Positions 26,381 through 34,642 of a DNA stretch of 64,000 bases are shown here, piece by piece. A program made the translations under genes and the position numbers. A model generated the notes under the pieces. It saw only the letters and a list, made by a program, of their open reading frames with translations. It was not told where the DNA came from and made no database searches. The stretch's first letter is position 1. Each line of letters begins with the position of its first letter. This stretch comes from Chryseobacterium scophthalmum (GTDB taxonomy: Bacteria; Bacteroidota; Bacteroidia; Flavobacteriales; Weeksellaceae). Location: positions 620,001 through 684,000 of the forward strand of contig NZ_FSRQ01000002.1 in the NCBI RefSeq assembly GCF_900143185.1. Reading direction: 5' to 3'.

Positions 26381-26415
26381 AAATAATTTTTTTTATAAAA
26401 TACTTACCACCAAAT

Positions 26416-27186
26416 ATGAAAATAGTAAATAAAATTTCTTTAGTATGTTCCGTAATGTTTTTTGCATTTTCTTTTTCCCAAAATATAAAAGTGACCTATA
26501 AGTACATGCCTTCTGACGTTTTTGAGTTCGAAGAAAATGTTTATCTAAACAATAATTACAAGGTTAGTATTATAGACTCTATTCCTGTAAAAAGATACAA
26601 AGAAAATAAAGTTGCGGATGTGTATATTGAACAAGATAAGGGTATTAAACAATATCGTACAATTTTAATGAATGACTTAAAAAATAATAATATTTTTTTT
26701 ACTTATCAAATAAAGAAAATAAATTATTTGGTGTCAGATACTCCACCGGTCATAAAATGGAATCTGAAACACAAAGAAACCAAAAAAATAGGCAAGTACA
26801 TCTGCAAAAAAGCCACGGCTGTTTTCAGAGGAACAGATATAGAAGCATACTATACCACTGAAATTCCTGTTTCTGTTGGTCCATATAAATTTAAAGGATT
26901 GCCGGGATTGATACTAGAAGTAAGAACTTTAGGTATTAATCCAATGTCGTGGAGAGTGAAAAATGTACAATTTCCTTATAAAGGAACCCCTAATTACAGT
27001 AAAAAATTTGTAAATTCTTTAAAAAAGATAGATATTAAAGAATTGATTAAAAAGATTGATGATCGTAATGATGAAGATAGGAGGATTTTTCACAGTAAAC
27101 TAAATTTACCAATGCCTGCTAAAGTGGAAGTAACTGGAGGAAATCCCAGAGGGGTGGTAGAGAACAAATTTGAATGGGAAAAGTAA
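26416..27186 (+). CDS. GLPGLI family protein (first of two tandem copies)
   Basis: 256 residues with a signal peptide (about 1-22, ending FSFSQ). The family motif 'FKGLPGLILEV' is present, preceded by 'YICKKATAVFRGTDIEAYYTTEIPVS'. GLPGLI proteins are secreted Bacteroidetes proteins of unknown function that are often next to TonB receptors. The next gene is a close paralogue, most alike in the C-terminal half, and a TonB receptor follows, so the three form a probable operon. The region is more AT-rich than the housekeeping genes before it. Confidence 0.9.
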   Translation: MKIVNKISLVCSVMFFAFSFSQNIKVTYKYMPSDVFEFEENVYLNNNYKVSIIDSIPVKRYKENKVADVYIEQDKGIKQYRTILMNDLKNNNIFFTYQIKKINYLVSDTPPVIKWNLKHKETKKIGKYICKKATAVFRGTDIEAYYTTEIPVSVGPYKFKGLPGLILEVRTLGINPMSWRVKNVQFPYKGTPNYSKKFVNSLKKIDIKELIKKIDDRNDEDRRIFHSKLNLPMPAKVEVTGGNPRGVVENKFEWEK

Positions 27187-27214
27187 TTTAAAAATAAAAC
27201 ATTTCCTATCAAAT

Positions 27215-27979
27215 ATGAAAATAGCAAATAAAATTTCCCTCTTGTTTTTCATTGCATTTTTTGCATTTTCTTTTTCACAGAATATAAAAGTGACTTATAG
27301 GTATGTTCCTTCATATACTGTTGAATACGAAGAAAATGTGTATGTGAACGATAATTACAAGATTAGTATTATAGATTCTATACCTATAAAAAAATATAAA
27401 TTAAACAGAGAATCAGCTGATGTTGTTATCGAAGATAAGACTAAACTTTTCAGAAGAATTCTAATGGGGGATATTCGGCAAAATAGCCTCTATTTTACCC
27501 ATCAGATAAAAAAGACAAATTATTTAGTATCGGATACCCCACCACTAATTAGATGGAACCTAAAATACAAGGAAACCAAAAAAATAGGCAAGTATGTCTG
27601 TAAAAAAGCTACAGCATTTTTTAGAGGAACGGATATAGAAGCGTACTATACTACTGAAATTCCTGTTTCAGCTGGTCCATTTAAATTTAAAGGATTACCA
27701 GGACTGATACTGGAAGTAAAAACTTTAGGTATTAACAAAGAATCCTGGGTTGCGAAAAACATGCAATATCCTTATAAAGGAATGCCCAATTACAGTAAAA
27801 AATATGTAAATTCTTTAAAAAAGATAGGAATTAAGGAGTTGATTAAAAACATTGACAATCTTAATGATGAAGAACAAAGAATTTTTCACAGCAAACTAGG
27901 TTTGCCAATGCCGGCTAAAGTAGAGATAAACGAAGGAAATCCGAGAGGAGTGATAGAAAATAAATTTGAGTGGGAATAA
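27215..27979 (+). CDS. GLPGLI family protein (second tandem copy)
   Basis: 254 residues from the ATG at 27215, which gives the same signal peptide as its neighbour ('MKIANKISLLFFIAFFAFSFSQ'). A longer reading frame starts at 27170 inside the previous gene and is not preferred. 'FKGLPGLILEVKTLG' and 'GTDIEAYYTTEIPVS' are identical or nearly so to copy one, while the first 100 residues differ more. Recent tandem duplication is evident. The stop overlaps the probable start of the TonB receptor by 10 bp, suggesting coupling. Confidence 0.9.
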   Translation: MKIANKISLLFFIAFFAFSFSQNIKVTYRYVPSYTVEYEENVYVNDNYKISIIDSIPIKKYKLNRESADVVIEDKTKLFRRILMGDIRQNSLYFTHQIKKTNYLVSDTPPLIRWNLKYKETKKIGKYVCKKATAFFRGTDIEAYYTTEIPVSAGPFKFKGLPGLILEVKTLGINKESWVAKNMQYPYKGMPNYSKKYVNSLKKIGIKELIKNIDNLNDEEQRIFHSKLGLPMPAKVEINEGNPRGVIENKFEWE

Positions 27980-30693
27980 ACACAAAAAAATATCTTATTT
28001 CATTTAACAGACAAAAGATTTTGTCTGTCTTTTCTTATAAAATATTTTTGATATTGTTACTGTTTTCAATATCAAAATTTAATGCACAATCATTTTCTGG
28101 CATTGTTTATAATGATAGCAAAAAGCCTTTGGCTGGAGCAATTATAACCTTACTTACCCCTGAAACAGAAGAAACAGAAGACTATGTACTATCTGATGAA
28201 AAAGGTTTTTTTAGCATAGAAAATGTGAAAAAAGGTAATTATAAAGTCGTTATCAATGCTCTGGGGTACACTAAAATTGAAAATAAAATAAATGTTACCG
28301 GAGATTTAAAAATCAATTATAATTTAATATTAGAAAAAGAACAAAAGATTGAAGAAGTTATCCTTACTGCTACAAAACCTATAAAAATAAAATCTGATAC
28401 CATTGAAATGACTGCTAAATCTTTTATGAATGGTACAGAGAAAAATGTAGAAGATCTTCTGAAAAAGCTGCCCGGTGTTACGGTAGAAAATGATGGCAAA
28501 ATAAAAATTCAAGGCAGAGAGGTTGAAAAAGTTATGGTGGAAAATGACGATTTTTTTGAAAGAGGGTATACTCTGCTTACTAAAAATATGTCGGTAAAGC
28601 CAATTGAAAAAGTACAAATATTACAAAGCTATTCGAATAATAAATTATTAAAAGGTGTTGAAAACTCGGATAAAGTTGCCATAAATCTTACACTCGCAGA
28701 TGATGCAAAAAGAGACTGGTTTGGCAGCGCAGATTTATCTTCTTCTTTTTTTCCTGAATCTTTTTATTCCGAAAAAATTAATCTGGCAAAATTTGGTAAA
28801 AGGGCAAAATATTTTCTTTTAGGAAGCATAAATAACATAGGAAATAATACGATAGGGGATATAGATCACTTAATAAAACCCTCTATACAAGACGAAGCGG
28901 GCTTTATAAATATAGAAACTGATGCTTACAAATTTGGAGCTGAAAATTTTATTTATCTTCCTTTTGGTTCGGAGAAAGCAAAGTTTAATAATGATAAATT
29001 AATTTCTGCAAATGCTATTTTTAAATTAAATGAAAAGATGAAATTAAAAATAGTGAGTCTAGGAAATTTTGAAAAGATTAATTTCAACAAAACATCAACT
29101 ACAAATTTTAATTTAGGAGATACGCAATTTACCAATATTGAAGAATTTTACAGAAAATCTAAAAAGACAAATTATTTTAACAAATTAGATTTTGAATTTG
29201 ATATTTCAAAAAAAATGACATTAAAATATTCCGGAAATATAAATTACTGGACTAATAATAAGTTTGAAAATCAAAATCTTAATGGTTTACCCTGGAGTGT
29301 AAATCAGAATACAGATAATCATTCAACAGACAGTCATTTGCTTCTTACAAATAAAATAAATGAGAAATTAGTTTGGCTAAATGGTATAAGATATCTTAAT
29401 CAATCTGTCAAGGATTATAATTTTTCAGATCAATTCTTTTTTAATGAATTATTTACAGAATATGAAGGAGTTTCAAATTTTAATCAGAATTCAAATTCTA
29501 ACATTCAGTTTTTAGGAATTATTTCACAAATACTTTATAGGACGGAAAAAGAAAATCTATGGAATTTTTCTTTTTATAATTATAATACAGTACAGGGATT
29601 TAGAAATATCATGGGCTTTGAAAAAAATGCTGTATCATTCTTTTTTCCTGATGATTATAAAAATGATTTTAAAAATAGAAATAATGATTTTGTAGTATCA
29701 TTAAAGCAAACTTCTTCTTTTGGGAAATTTAAGATTAACCCACAATTAGATATTCATTATGTGAAAAACAGCTTTGAAAATAGGAACGAAAATATAAAAA
29801 ATGAAGATTTTTTTTATATTATTCCAAATTTAAATATTTCTTGGGCCGTTCATAATAAAGGAAAATTAAATACTTCTGTGTTTTTATCTCGTAACAACAC
29901 TATGGTTACCGATATGTTACCAAACTATTTTAGTGATGCACCACGAAGTTTAATTAAAGGTTTAAATGATTTTGATTATTTAAAAAATTCCGGAGCTACA
30001 TTAAAATATACTTATGGAAACTGGAATGATCGCGTATTTATCAATCTATATGGCTCTTATACAAAATTTCATAATTATCTGTCTTACAACTATAATATAC
30101 AACAAGAATATACAGTTTCAGATTTATTGTTTCTAAAAAACAGGAACGATTATTTATTTTCCAGCGAACTAAGTTATTACCTAAGAGCAATACGTTCAAA
30201 TTTAAAGATAGGATATACAGTAAGTACATCTCAATATGAAGATCAAATTGAAAATGGTAACATTAGAAATGTTTTATCATCATATAATCAAATCGGATTT
30301 CAATTAAAATCTGCTTGGAAGAAAGTTCTCGATTATCGTATCGGTACAAATTTAAATGTTTCAAAAATTAATACAGACCAGCAAGAGAGTAAAGTTCTTA
30401 ATCAAGAAGCATTTTTAGATTTAGTTTTTACTTTGAGTGAAAAAACAAAACTTGAATTGAAAGGCAAGTATTACTCTTTTGACGGGTTCATTAACAAAGA
30501 AAATTCTTATAGTTTCTTAGATTTTAAGCTCAAATATCAGTATGATAAAAATGTTTCTTTTTCACTCATTGGTAATAATTTATTTAATACGAAAAAGTTC
30601 AGAGAGTTTTCAATCACAAGCTATTCTACATATATTTCAGAGTATTCATTGTTTCCACGATATTTAATGCTTGAAATGAATTTTGGCTTGTAA
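27970..30693 (+). CDS. TonB-dependent receptor-like outer-membrane protein next to GLPGLI genes
   Basis: 907 residues if read from GTG at 27970, which overlaps the previous gene; a TTG at 28021 is another possible start, and no ATG fits. After the signal sequence (ends KFNAQ) comes a carboxypeptidase-regulatory-like beta-sandwich (about 42-125: 'FSGIVYNDSKKPLAGAIITLL'), then a plug domain with 'NVEDLLKKLPGVTVENDGKI' and a long beta-barrel. It may import a substrate or act with the GLPGLI proteins at the outer membrane; neither is shown. It is strongly AT-rich. The pairing of GLPGLI with this receptor type recurs in Bacteroidetes. Confidence 0.85.
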   Translation: MGINTKKYLISFNRQKILSVFSYKIFLILLLFSISKFNAQSFSGIVYNDSKKPLAGAIITLLTPETEETEDYVLSDEKGFFSIENVKKGNYKVVINALGYTKIENKINVTGDLKINYNLILEKEQKIEEVILTATKPIKIKSDTIEMTAKSFMNGTEKNVEDLLKKLPGVTVENDGKIKIQGREVEKVMVENDDFFERGYTLLTKNMSVKPIEKVQILQSYSNNKLLKGVENSDKVAINLTLADDAKRDWFGSADLSSSFFPESFYSEKINLAKFGKRAKYFLLGSINNIGNNTIGDIDHLIKPSIQDEAGFINIETDAYKFGAENFIYLPFGSEKAKFNNDKLISANAIFKLNEKMKLKIVSLGNFEKINFNKTSTTNFNLGDTQFTNIEEFYRKSKKTNYFNKLDFEFDISKKMTLKYSGNINYWTNNKFENQNLNGLPWSVNQNTDNHSTDSHLLLTNKINEKLVWLNGIRYLNQSVKDYNFSDQFFFNELFTEYEGVSNFNQNSNSNIQFLGIISQILYRTEKENLWNFSFYNYNTVQGFRNIMGFEKNAVSFFFPDDYKNDFKNRNNDFVVSLKQTSSFGKFKINPQLDIHYVKNSFENRNENIKNEDFFYIIPNLNISWAVHNKGKLNTSVFLSRNNTMVTDMLPNYFSDAPRSLIKGLNDFDYLKNSGATLKYTYGNWNDRVFINLYGSYTKFHNYLSYNYNIQQEYTVSDLLFLKNRNDYLFSSELSYYLRAIRSNLKIGYTVSTSQYEDQIENGNIRNVLSSYNQIGFQLKSAWKKVLDYRIGTNLNVSKINTDQQESKVLNQEAFLDLVFTLSEKTKLELKGKYYSFDGFINKENSYSFLDFKLKYQYDKNVSFSLIGNNLFNTKKFREFSITSYSTYISEYSLFPRYLMLEMNFGL

Positions 30694-30711
30694 ATAACGA
30701 TGTTTTAAAGA

Positions 30712-31059
30712 CTACTTTATGTGCTTTTTTACCTCCGTAATTAAGCTTAAAATAAATTCCACAGGCAAATCCTTATTTTCATCAATTAAAAGGATTTTAA
30801 ACTTCTTTCTGCCTTCGCTGATGAGTTCTGGGTAATCTAACCGGTCGCCGTGATAAAAGCTTATGTAATGTTTCTTATGCTTTTTGCTGTAATAAAGGTA
30901 GCAGAGCATTTTCTTTTTAAACTTAAAAAAGGGCAGTCCGAAACTCAGAGTTTCTGTAATGTTTTCGAGATCAGATTCTAAGATTTTTTTTCGTAAAAAC
31001 AAAAGAGTACTTCTTTCAGGCTCATCGATTCTGTAGAAGTACTCTTGTATAGGATTCAT
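30712..31059 (-). CDS. DUF1801 domain protein
   Basis: 115 residues. The DUF1801 (YdhG/YdeI-like) pattern is seen: 'IQEYFYRIDEPERSTLLFLRKKIL', 'ETLSFGLPFFKFKKKMLCYL' and 'HYISFYHGDRLDYPEL'. The fold is known but its function is not. No signal peptide. It lies 22 bp after the ABC exporter gene on the same strand. Confidence 0.82.
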   Translation of the reverse strand: MNPIQEYFYRIDEPERSTLLFLRKKILESDLENITETLSFGLPFFKFKKKMLCYLYYSKKHKKHYISFYHGDRLDYPELISEGRKKFKILLIDENKDLPVEFILSLITEVKKHIK

Positions 31060-31081
31060 TTTAAATAGAATTTAAAATAGT

Positions 31082-32920
31082 TTAGTCAAAATTCTGAAGC
31101 TCTACCAATTTGTGATAAGTACCTCTTTTTGCCATTAATTCTTGATGACTTCCCTGTTCTACAATGTCGCCTTTCTCCATCACTACAATCCAGTCAGCTT
31201 TCTGAATGGTTGAAAGTCGGTGAGCGATAACCAGTGAAGTTCTGTTTTCCATCATTTTTTCAAGGGCATCCTGCACGAATTTCTCAGATTCTGTATCTAA
31301 AGCAGAAGTTGCTTCATCCAAAATCATAATCGGTGGGTTTTTCAGAACGGCTCTTGCGATAGAAACTCTTTGTTTTTGTCCGCCGGAAAGTTTTCCTCCA
31401 TCGTCACCGATATTTGTGTCGTAACCATTCGGAAGCTGCGTAATGAAATTATCTGCGTTGGCAATTTTTGCTGCAGCAATTACTTCATCTCTTGTTGCTT
31501 CAGGTTTACCCATCAAAATATTGTTGTAAACCGTGTCATTAAACAATACAGATTCTTGGGTAACCATTCCTAAAAGTTTTCTGTAATCGGTCAATTTTAG
31601 ATGTTTGATATCAGTTTCGTCAATTAAAATCTGACCTTCTGAAACATCGTAGAATCTGGCTAAAAGATTGGCAATTGTAGTTTTTCCACTTCCACTTTGT
31701 CCTACCAATGCAACTGTTTTTCCTTTTGGAATCGTCAGACTGAAATTTTTTAGGATTAAATTAGATTTATCGTAGTAAAAACCAATATTTTTAAACTGTA
31801 TTTGTTTATCTAAAGTAGAAATAGAAACAGGTTCTGCAATTTCCTCTATTTTCACATCGGCTTCAAGAATTTCCAAAACCCTGTGTAGAGAAGCTTCCCC
31901 TTTCTGAACATTAGAAATAGAAGATGATAAGCTTTTTACCGGAGGTAAAATCTGGAAGAACATTCCTAAAAATACCAAGAAGTCTTCCGGAGCAATACTT
32001 TGGTCTACAATAATTTGTTTACCACCATACCAAGCAATAATTAAAAAAGTAACAGATCCCAAGAATTCGCTTATGGGTGAAGCCAGTTCTTTTTTTCTTC
32101 CTAATCTGATCGAGCTGTTAATCCATTTCTGCATAGAACCCATAAAACGGTTGTCCATTATTTTCTCAGCACTGAAAATCTTGATCACCTTAGAAGATTT
32201 CAAAGTTTCATCAACGATTGAGAAGATGGTTCCCATTTCGTTTTGAGCTTCGTGAGAATCTTTTTTAAGACTTTTTCCGATTAATGCAATCATAGTTCCC
32301 ATTACCGGTAAAACTAAAAGAGAAAATAAAGTAAGCTCAGAGCTTAACCAGAAAAGACTGATCAATGTGCTGATTAACATAAACGGAGCGTTGATCAAAT
32401 CAACCAAACTTCCCAAAATATTTCCTTCTACTTCGCCCACATCGTTTGACATACGAGACATCATGTCACCTTTTCTGCTTTCTGTAAAAAATGAAACAGG
32501 TAAAGATAACACCTTACGATACATTTCGCCTCGAAGATCTTTGGTAACACCGACACGATAGTTAATTAAAAGAAAAGATCCTAAGTATCTGAAAATATTT
32601 CTCAGTAAAAACATGAATGCCGTGATGACACAAAGCCAAGCTAAAACATTCAGCGTACCATAATCATCAACTAAAGTCTGAATATAATAATTAGAATATG
32701 TTTTTAGATATGAAAATAAATCTACAAGCTCTCCGGAATATACAGGAGCAGATTTGAAGTTTTCACGTTTAATGGTGCCAAAAAGCATCCCCAAAACCGG
32801 AAGTATAGTTCCTAAAGAAGCAATCTGAAACACAGAATATAGCAAGTTGAAGAATAAACTTCCGTAAATGTATTTCTGATGCGGACGGGCGAATTTGAGT
32901 ATTTTTTTATATTCGTTCAT
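31082..32920 (-). CDS. ABC exporter of the MsbA/ABCB type
   Basis: 612 residues. Six membrane helices in the first 330 residues, then an ATPase with Walker A 'GQSGSGKTT', Q-loop, signature 'LSGGQKQR', Walker B 'PIMILDEATSALD' and H-loop 'VIAHRLS'. It is a half-transporter that works as a dimer. MsbA-type proteins flip lipid A, but similar proteins export peptides or drugs, so the substrate is open. It follows the M28 peptidase gene by 50 bp and may share its transcript. Confidence 0.9.
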   Translation of the reverse strand: MNEYKKILKFARPHQKYIYGSLFFNLLYSVFQIASLGTILPVLGMLFGTIKRENFKSAPVYSGELVDLFSYLKTYSNYYIQTLVDDYGTLNVLAWLCVITAFMFLLRNIFRYLGSFLLINYRVGVTKDLRGEMYRKVLSLPVSFFTESRKGDMMSRMSNDVGEVEGNILGSLVDLINAPFMLISTLISLFWLSSELTLFSLLVLPVMGTMIALIGKSLKKDSHEAQNEMGTIFSIVDETLKSSKVIKIFSAEKIMDNRFMGSMQKWINSSIRLGRKKELASPISEFLGSVTFLIIAWYGGKQIIVDQSIAPEDFLVFLGMFFQILPPVKSLSSSISNVQKGEASLHRVLEILEADVKIEEIAEPVSISTLDKQIQFKNIGFYYDKSNLILKNFSLTIPKGKTVALVGQSGSGKTTIANLLARFYDVSEGQILIDETDIKHLKLTDYRKLLGMVTQESVLFNDTVYNNILMGKPEATRDEVIAAAKIANADNFITQLPNGYDTNIGDDGGKLSGGQKQRVSIARAVLKNPPIMILDEATSALDTESEKFVQDALEKMMENRTSLVIAHRLSTIQKADWIVVMEKGDIVEQGSHQELMAKRGTYHKLVELQNFD

Positions 32921-32970
32921 TCAATAAAATTGGAAAGCAAAATTAATTAAAATATAATGATAAGACGTTT

Positions 32971-33894
32971 TTAATTGAAATTTACTTTATCATTATACTT
33001 CGGATTGAAATTTTTAGGGCTTAATTTCTCTAAAGTTTTTGCAAAGTTATTGATAATCTGCGTCATATTTTCAGAATTTACAATGCTCATATCGTCATTT
33101 GCCTGATGATAATGTTTTATTTTGCTCATGTCTGCAGTAGAGATGGAATGGGCAATAATTTTCTTTTTTACAAAGCTTACATTATCTGATCTGTAAAATA
33201 ATTGTTGCTTCGCATAAGGATCGGGATAAATTTTTAATCCGTTTACCGCATTTTTATTAAACAATTCATCAAGGTCAGAAAACTCATCACCGGTAATAAA
33301 GACTGTGTTTTTTCCAAACTCAGCTTCTGTGGCAACCATTTCAAAATTAAATAATGCTGAAAGATTATTGTAGATGTGATCTAATTTTTTGTCTTCAGAA
33401 ATAGCAATTGAGCCCAACATTCCTTTTTCTTCTCCATTAAATGCCATGAAAACCATTGAAAAGTCAGGTGTTTTATTTTTAAAATAATCGGCAATGCCTA
33501 TCAAAGTCGTAATTCCGCTTGCGTTGTCATCTGCGCCATTGTTGATATTGTCTCCGGATTTATTGCTTACTCCAATATGATCAAAGTGACCTGTAAATCC
33601 TAAAAACTTTTCAGATTTTCCTTTTTTAACTGCGCAAACATTGTAAGCTATTTTTCCTTTATAATTAAAAGGAACGAGATAAGAATTACCTGTACAATAT
33701 TCCAGATTGTTTTCTTTAAAAAGCTGTGCAATATATTCTGCGGCTTTATCATTTTCAGGAGTTCCGATTTCGCGACCTTTCATTTCATCTGAAGCCAGAG
33801 TTGAAATGACGGTTTTTACTCTTTCTTCAGAAACATCCTGTGCAAAAGCCGAAGTTGCGAAAAACGATAGGGAAAGATAGATTAGCTTTTTCAT
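32971..33894 (-). CDS. Secreted M28-family zinc aminopeptidase
   Basis: 307 residues. Signal peptide 1-18 (ends SAFA). The M28 metal ligands are visible: His103 in 'TGHFDHIG', Asp122/123 in 'NGADDNASG', the catalytic Glu155-Glu156 in 'FNGEEKGMLGS', and a late His in 'IKHYHQANDD'. The fourth ligand position reads Glu185 ('FNFEMV'), where Asp is usual. It should release N-terminal amino acids from peptides in the periplasm or outside. There is no T9SS domain. Likely a nutritional peptidase. Confidence 0.9.
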   Translation of the reverse strand: MKKLIYLSLSFFATSAFAQDVSEERVKTVISTLASDEMKGREIGTPENDKAAEYIAQLFKENNLEYCTGNSYLVPFNYKGKIAYNVCAVKKGKSEKFLGFTGHFDHIGVSNKSGDNINNGADDNASGITTLIGIADYFKNKTPDFSMVFMAFNGEEKGMLGSIAISEDKKLDHIYNNLSALFNFEMVATEAEFGKNTVFITGDEFSDLDELFNKNAVNGLKIYPDPYAKQQLFYRSDNVSFVKKKIIAHSISTADMSKIKHYHQANDDMSIVNSENMTQIINNFAKTLEKLSPKNFNPKYNDKVNFN

Positions 33895-34053
33895 ATTTAA
33901 ATTATATTATTTCTTTATACTAATTGAATAAGTAGTGGTTTTATATAAAATGTTGCAAGTAATCTTAATTTATTTACGTCCCACAGATTTTATTCTCTAT
34001 TCTAATTAATAATATCATTTTATTTCCAATCATCTGCGTAAATCTCTTGGAAA

Positions 34054-34083
34054 TAAAAAAACAGCTCCCAAAAGGAAGCTGTT
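34054..34083 (-). terminator. Intrinsic terminator of the DUF4293 gene
   Basis: AACAGCT at 34060-34066 pairs with AGCTGTT at 34077-34083. On the minus strand a T-run follows the stem. Confidence 0.7.
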
Positions 34084-34107
34084 CTCACTCAAAAAATCGT
34101 TGTAAGG

Positions 34108-34497
34108 TTATCGTAGTCTGTCTACAGATTTTACGAGCCTCTCATCTTTCTTGATAAAAATATTTGCCAAAAACAAACAAATTACCGCAATCGATGGGAA
34201 AACCGGCTCAATACCCTTCTCAGGAAAATCTATTCCTCCGGATAAGTTTTGCATCCAGTACACCAATACACCAATCAACAAAGCGTTTATAATGATGCTG
34301 ATATTATTCAGCAAGATTTGTCTTTTTCTGTTTTTAAAACTGAACAAACTCAATGCTCCTACCAAAACTAAAACAATTGACGAGATACTGATAATCGGAG
34401 TTTTTCCGAAAACATCTACATCTTGTCCTGTAATATATAAGAAAGCTGCTGCTAAAACCGACAGCAAAATCCAAATGGTCTGTATTCTCTGTAACAT
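34108..34497 (-). CDS. DUF4293 membrane protein
   Basis: 129 residues with four membrane helices (about 5-22, 35-53, 62-83 and 100-117). It begins 'MLQRIQTIWILLSVLAAAFL', typical of DUF4293, a Bacteroidetes family of unknown function that is often found beside rho. Here it is divergent from rho, and the two promoters overlap within about 50 bp. A bidirectional control link is possible but unproven. Confidence 0.85.
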   Translation of the reverse strand: MLQRIQTIWILLSVLAAAFLYITGQDVDVFGKTPIISISSIVLVLVGALSLFSFKNRKRQILLNNISIIINALLIGVLVYWMQNLSGGIDFPEKGIEPVFPSIAVICLFLANIFIKKDERLVKSVDRLR

Positions 34498-34516
34498 AGA
34501 ATTTCAAATTCAGAAG

Positions 34517-34547
34517 CAAAAATAACATAAATTTTGCACAATTCAAA
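34517..34547 (-). promoter_or_regulatory. Promoter of the DUF4293 gene
   Basis: On the minus strand TTTG (34544-34547), 19 bp, then TATTTTTG (34517-34524). Both boxes and the spacing fit the Bacteroidetes consensus, 19 bp before the start codon. Confidence 0.65.
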
Positions 34548-34563
34548 AATAAGTGTAGATTTG
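34533..34563 (+). promoter_or_regulatory. Promoter of rho
   Basis: TTTG at 34533-34536, a 19-bp gap, then TAGATTTG at 34556-34563. This leaves a leader of about 75 nt before the rho ATG. The boxes interleave with those of the divergent DUF4293 promoter. Confidence 0.7.
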
Positions 34564-34642
34564 CAACATACAATGTACTTGAAAACAAAAGTCACCCGAC
34601 TTACTTTTCTTACTCACAACTAATTACATTTTTACATTAAAT

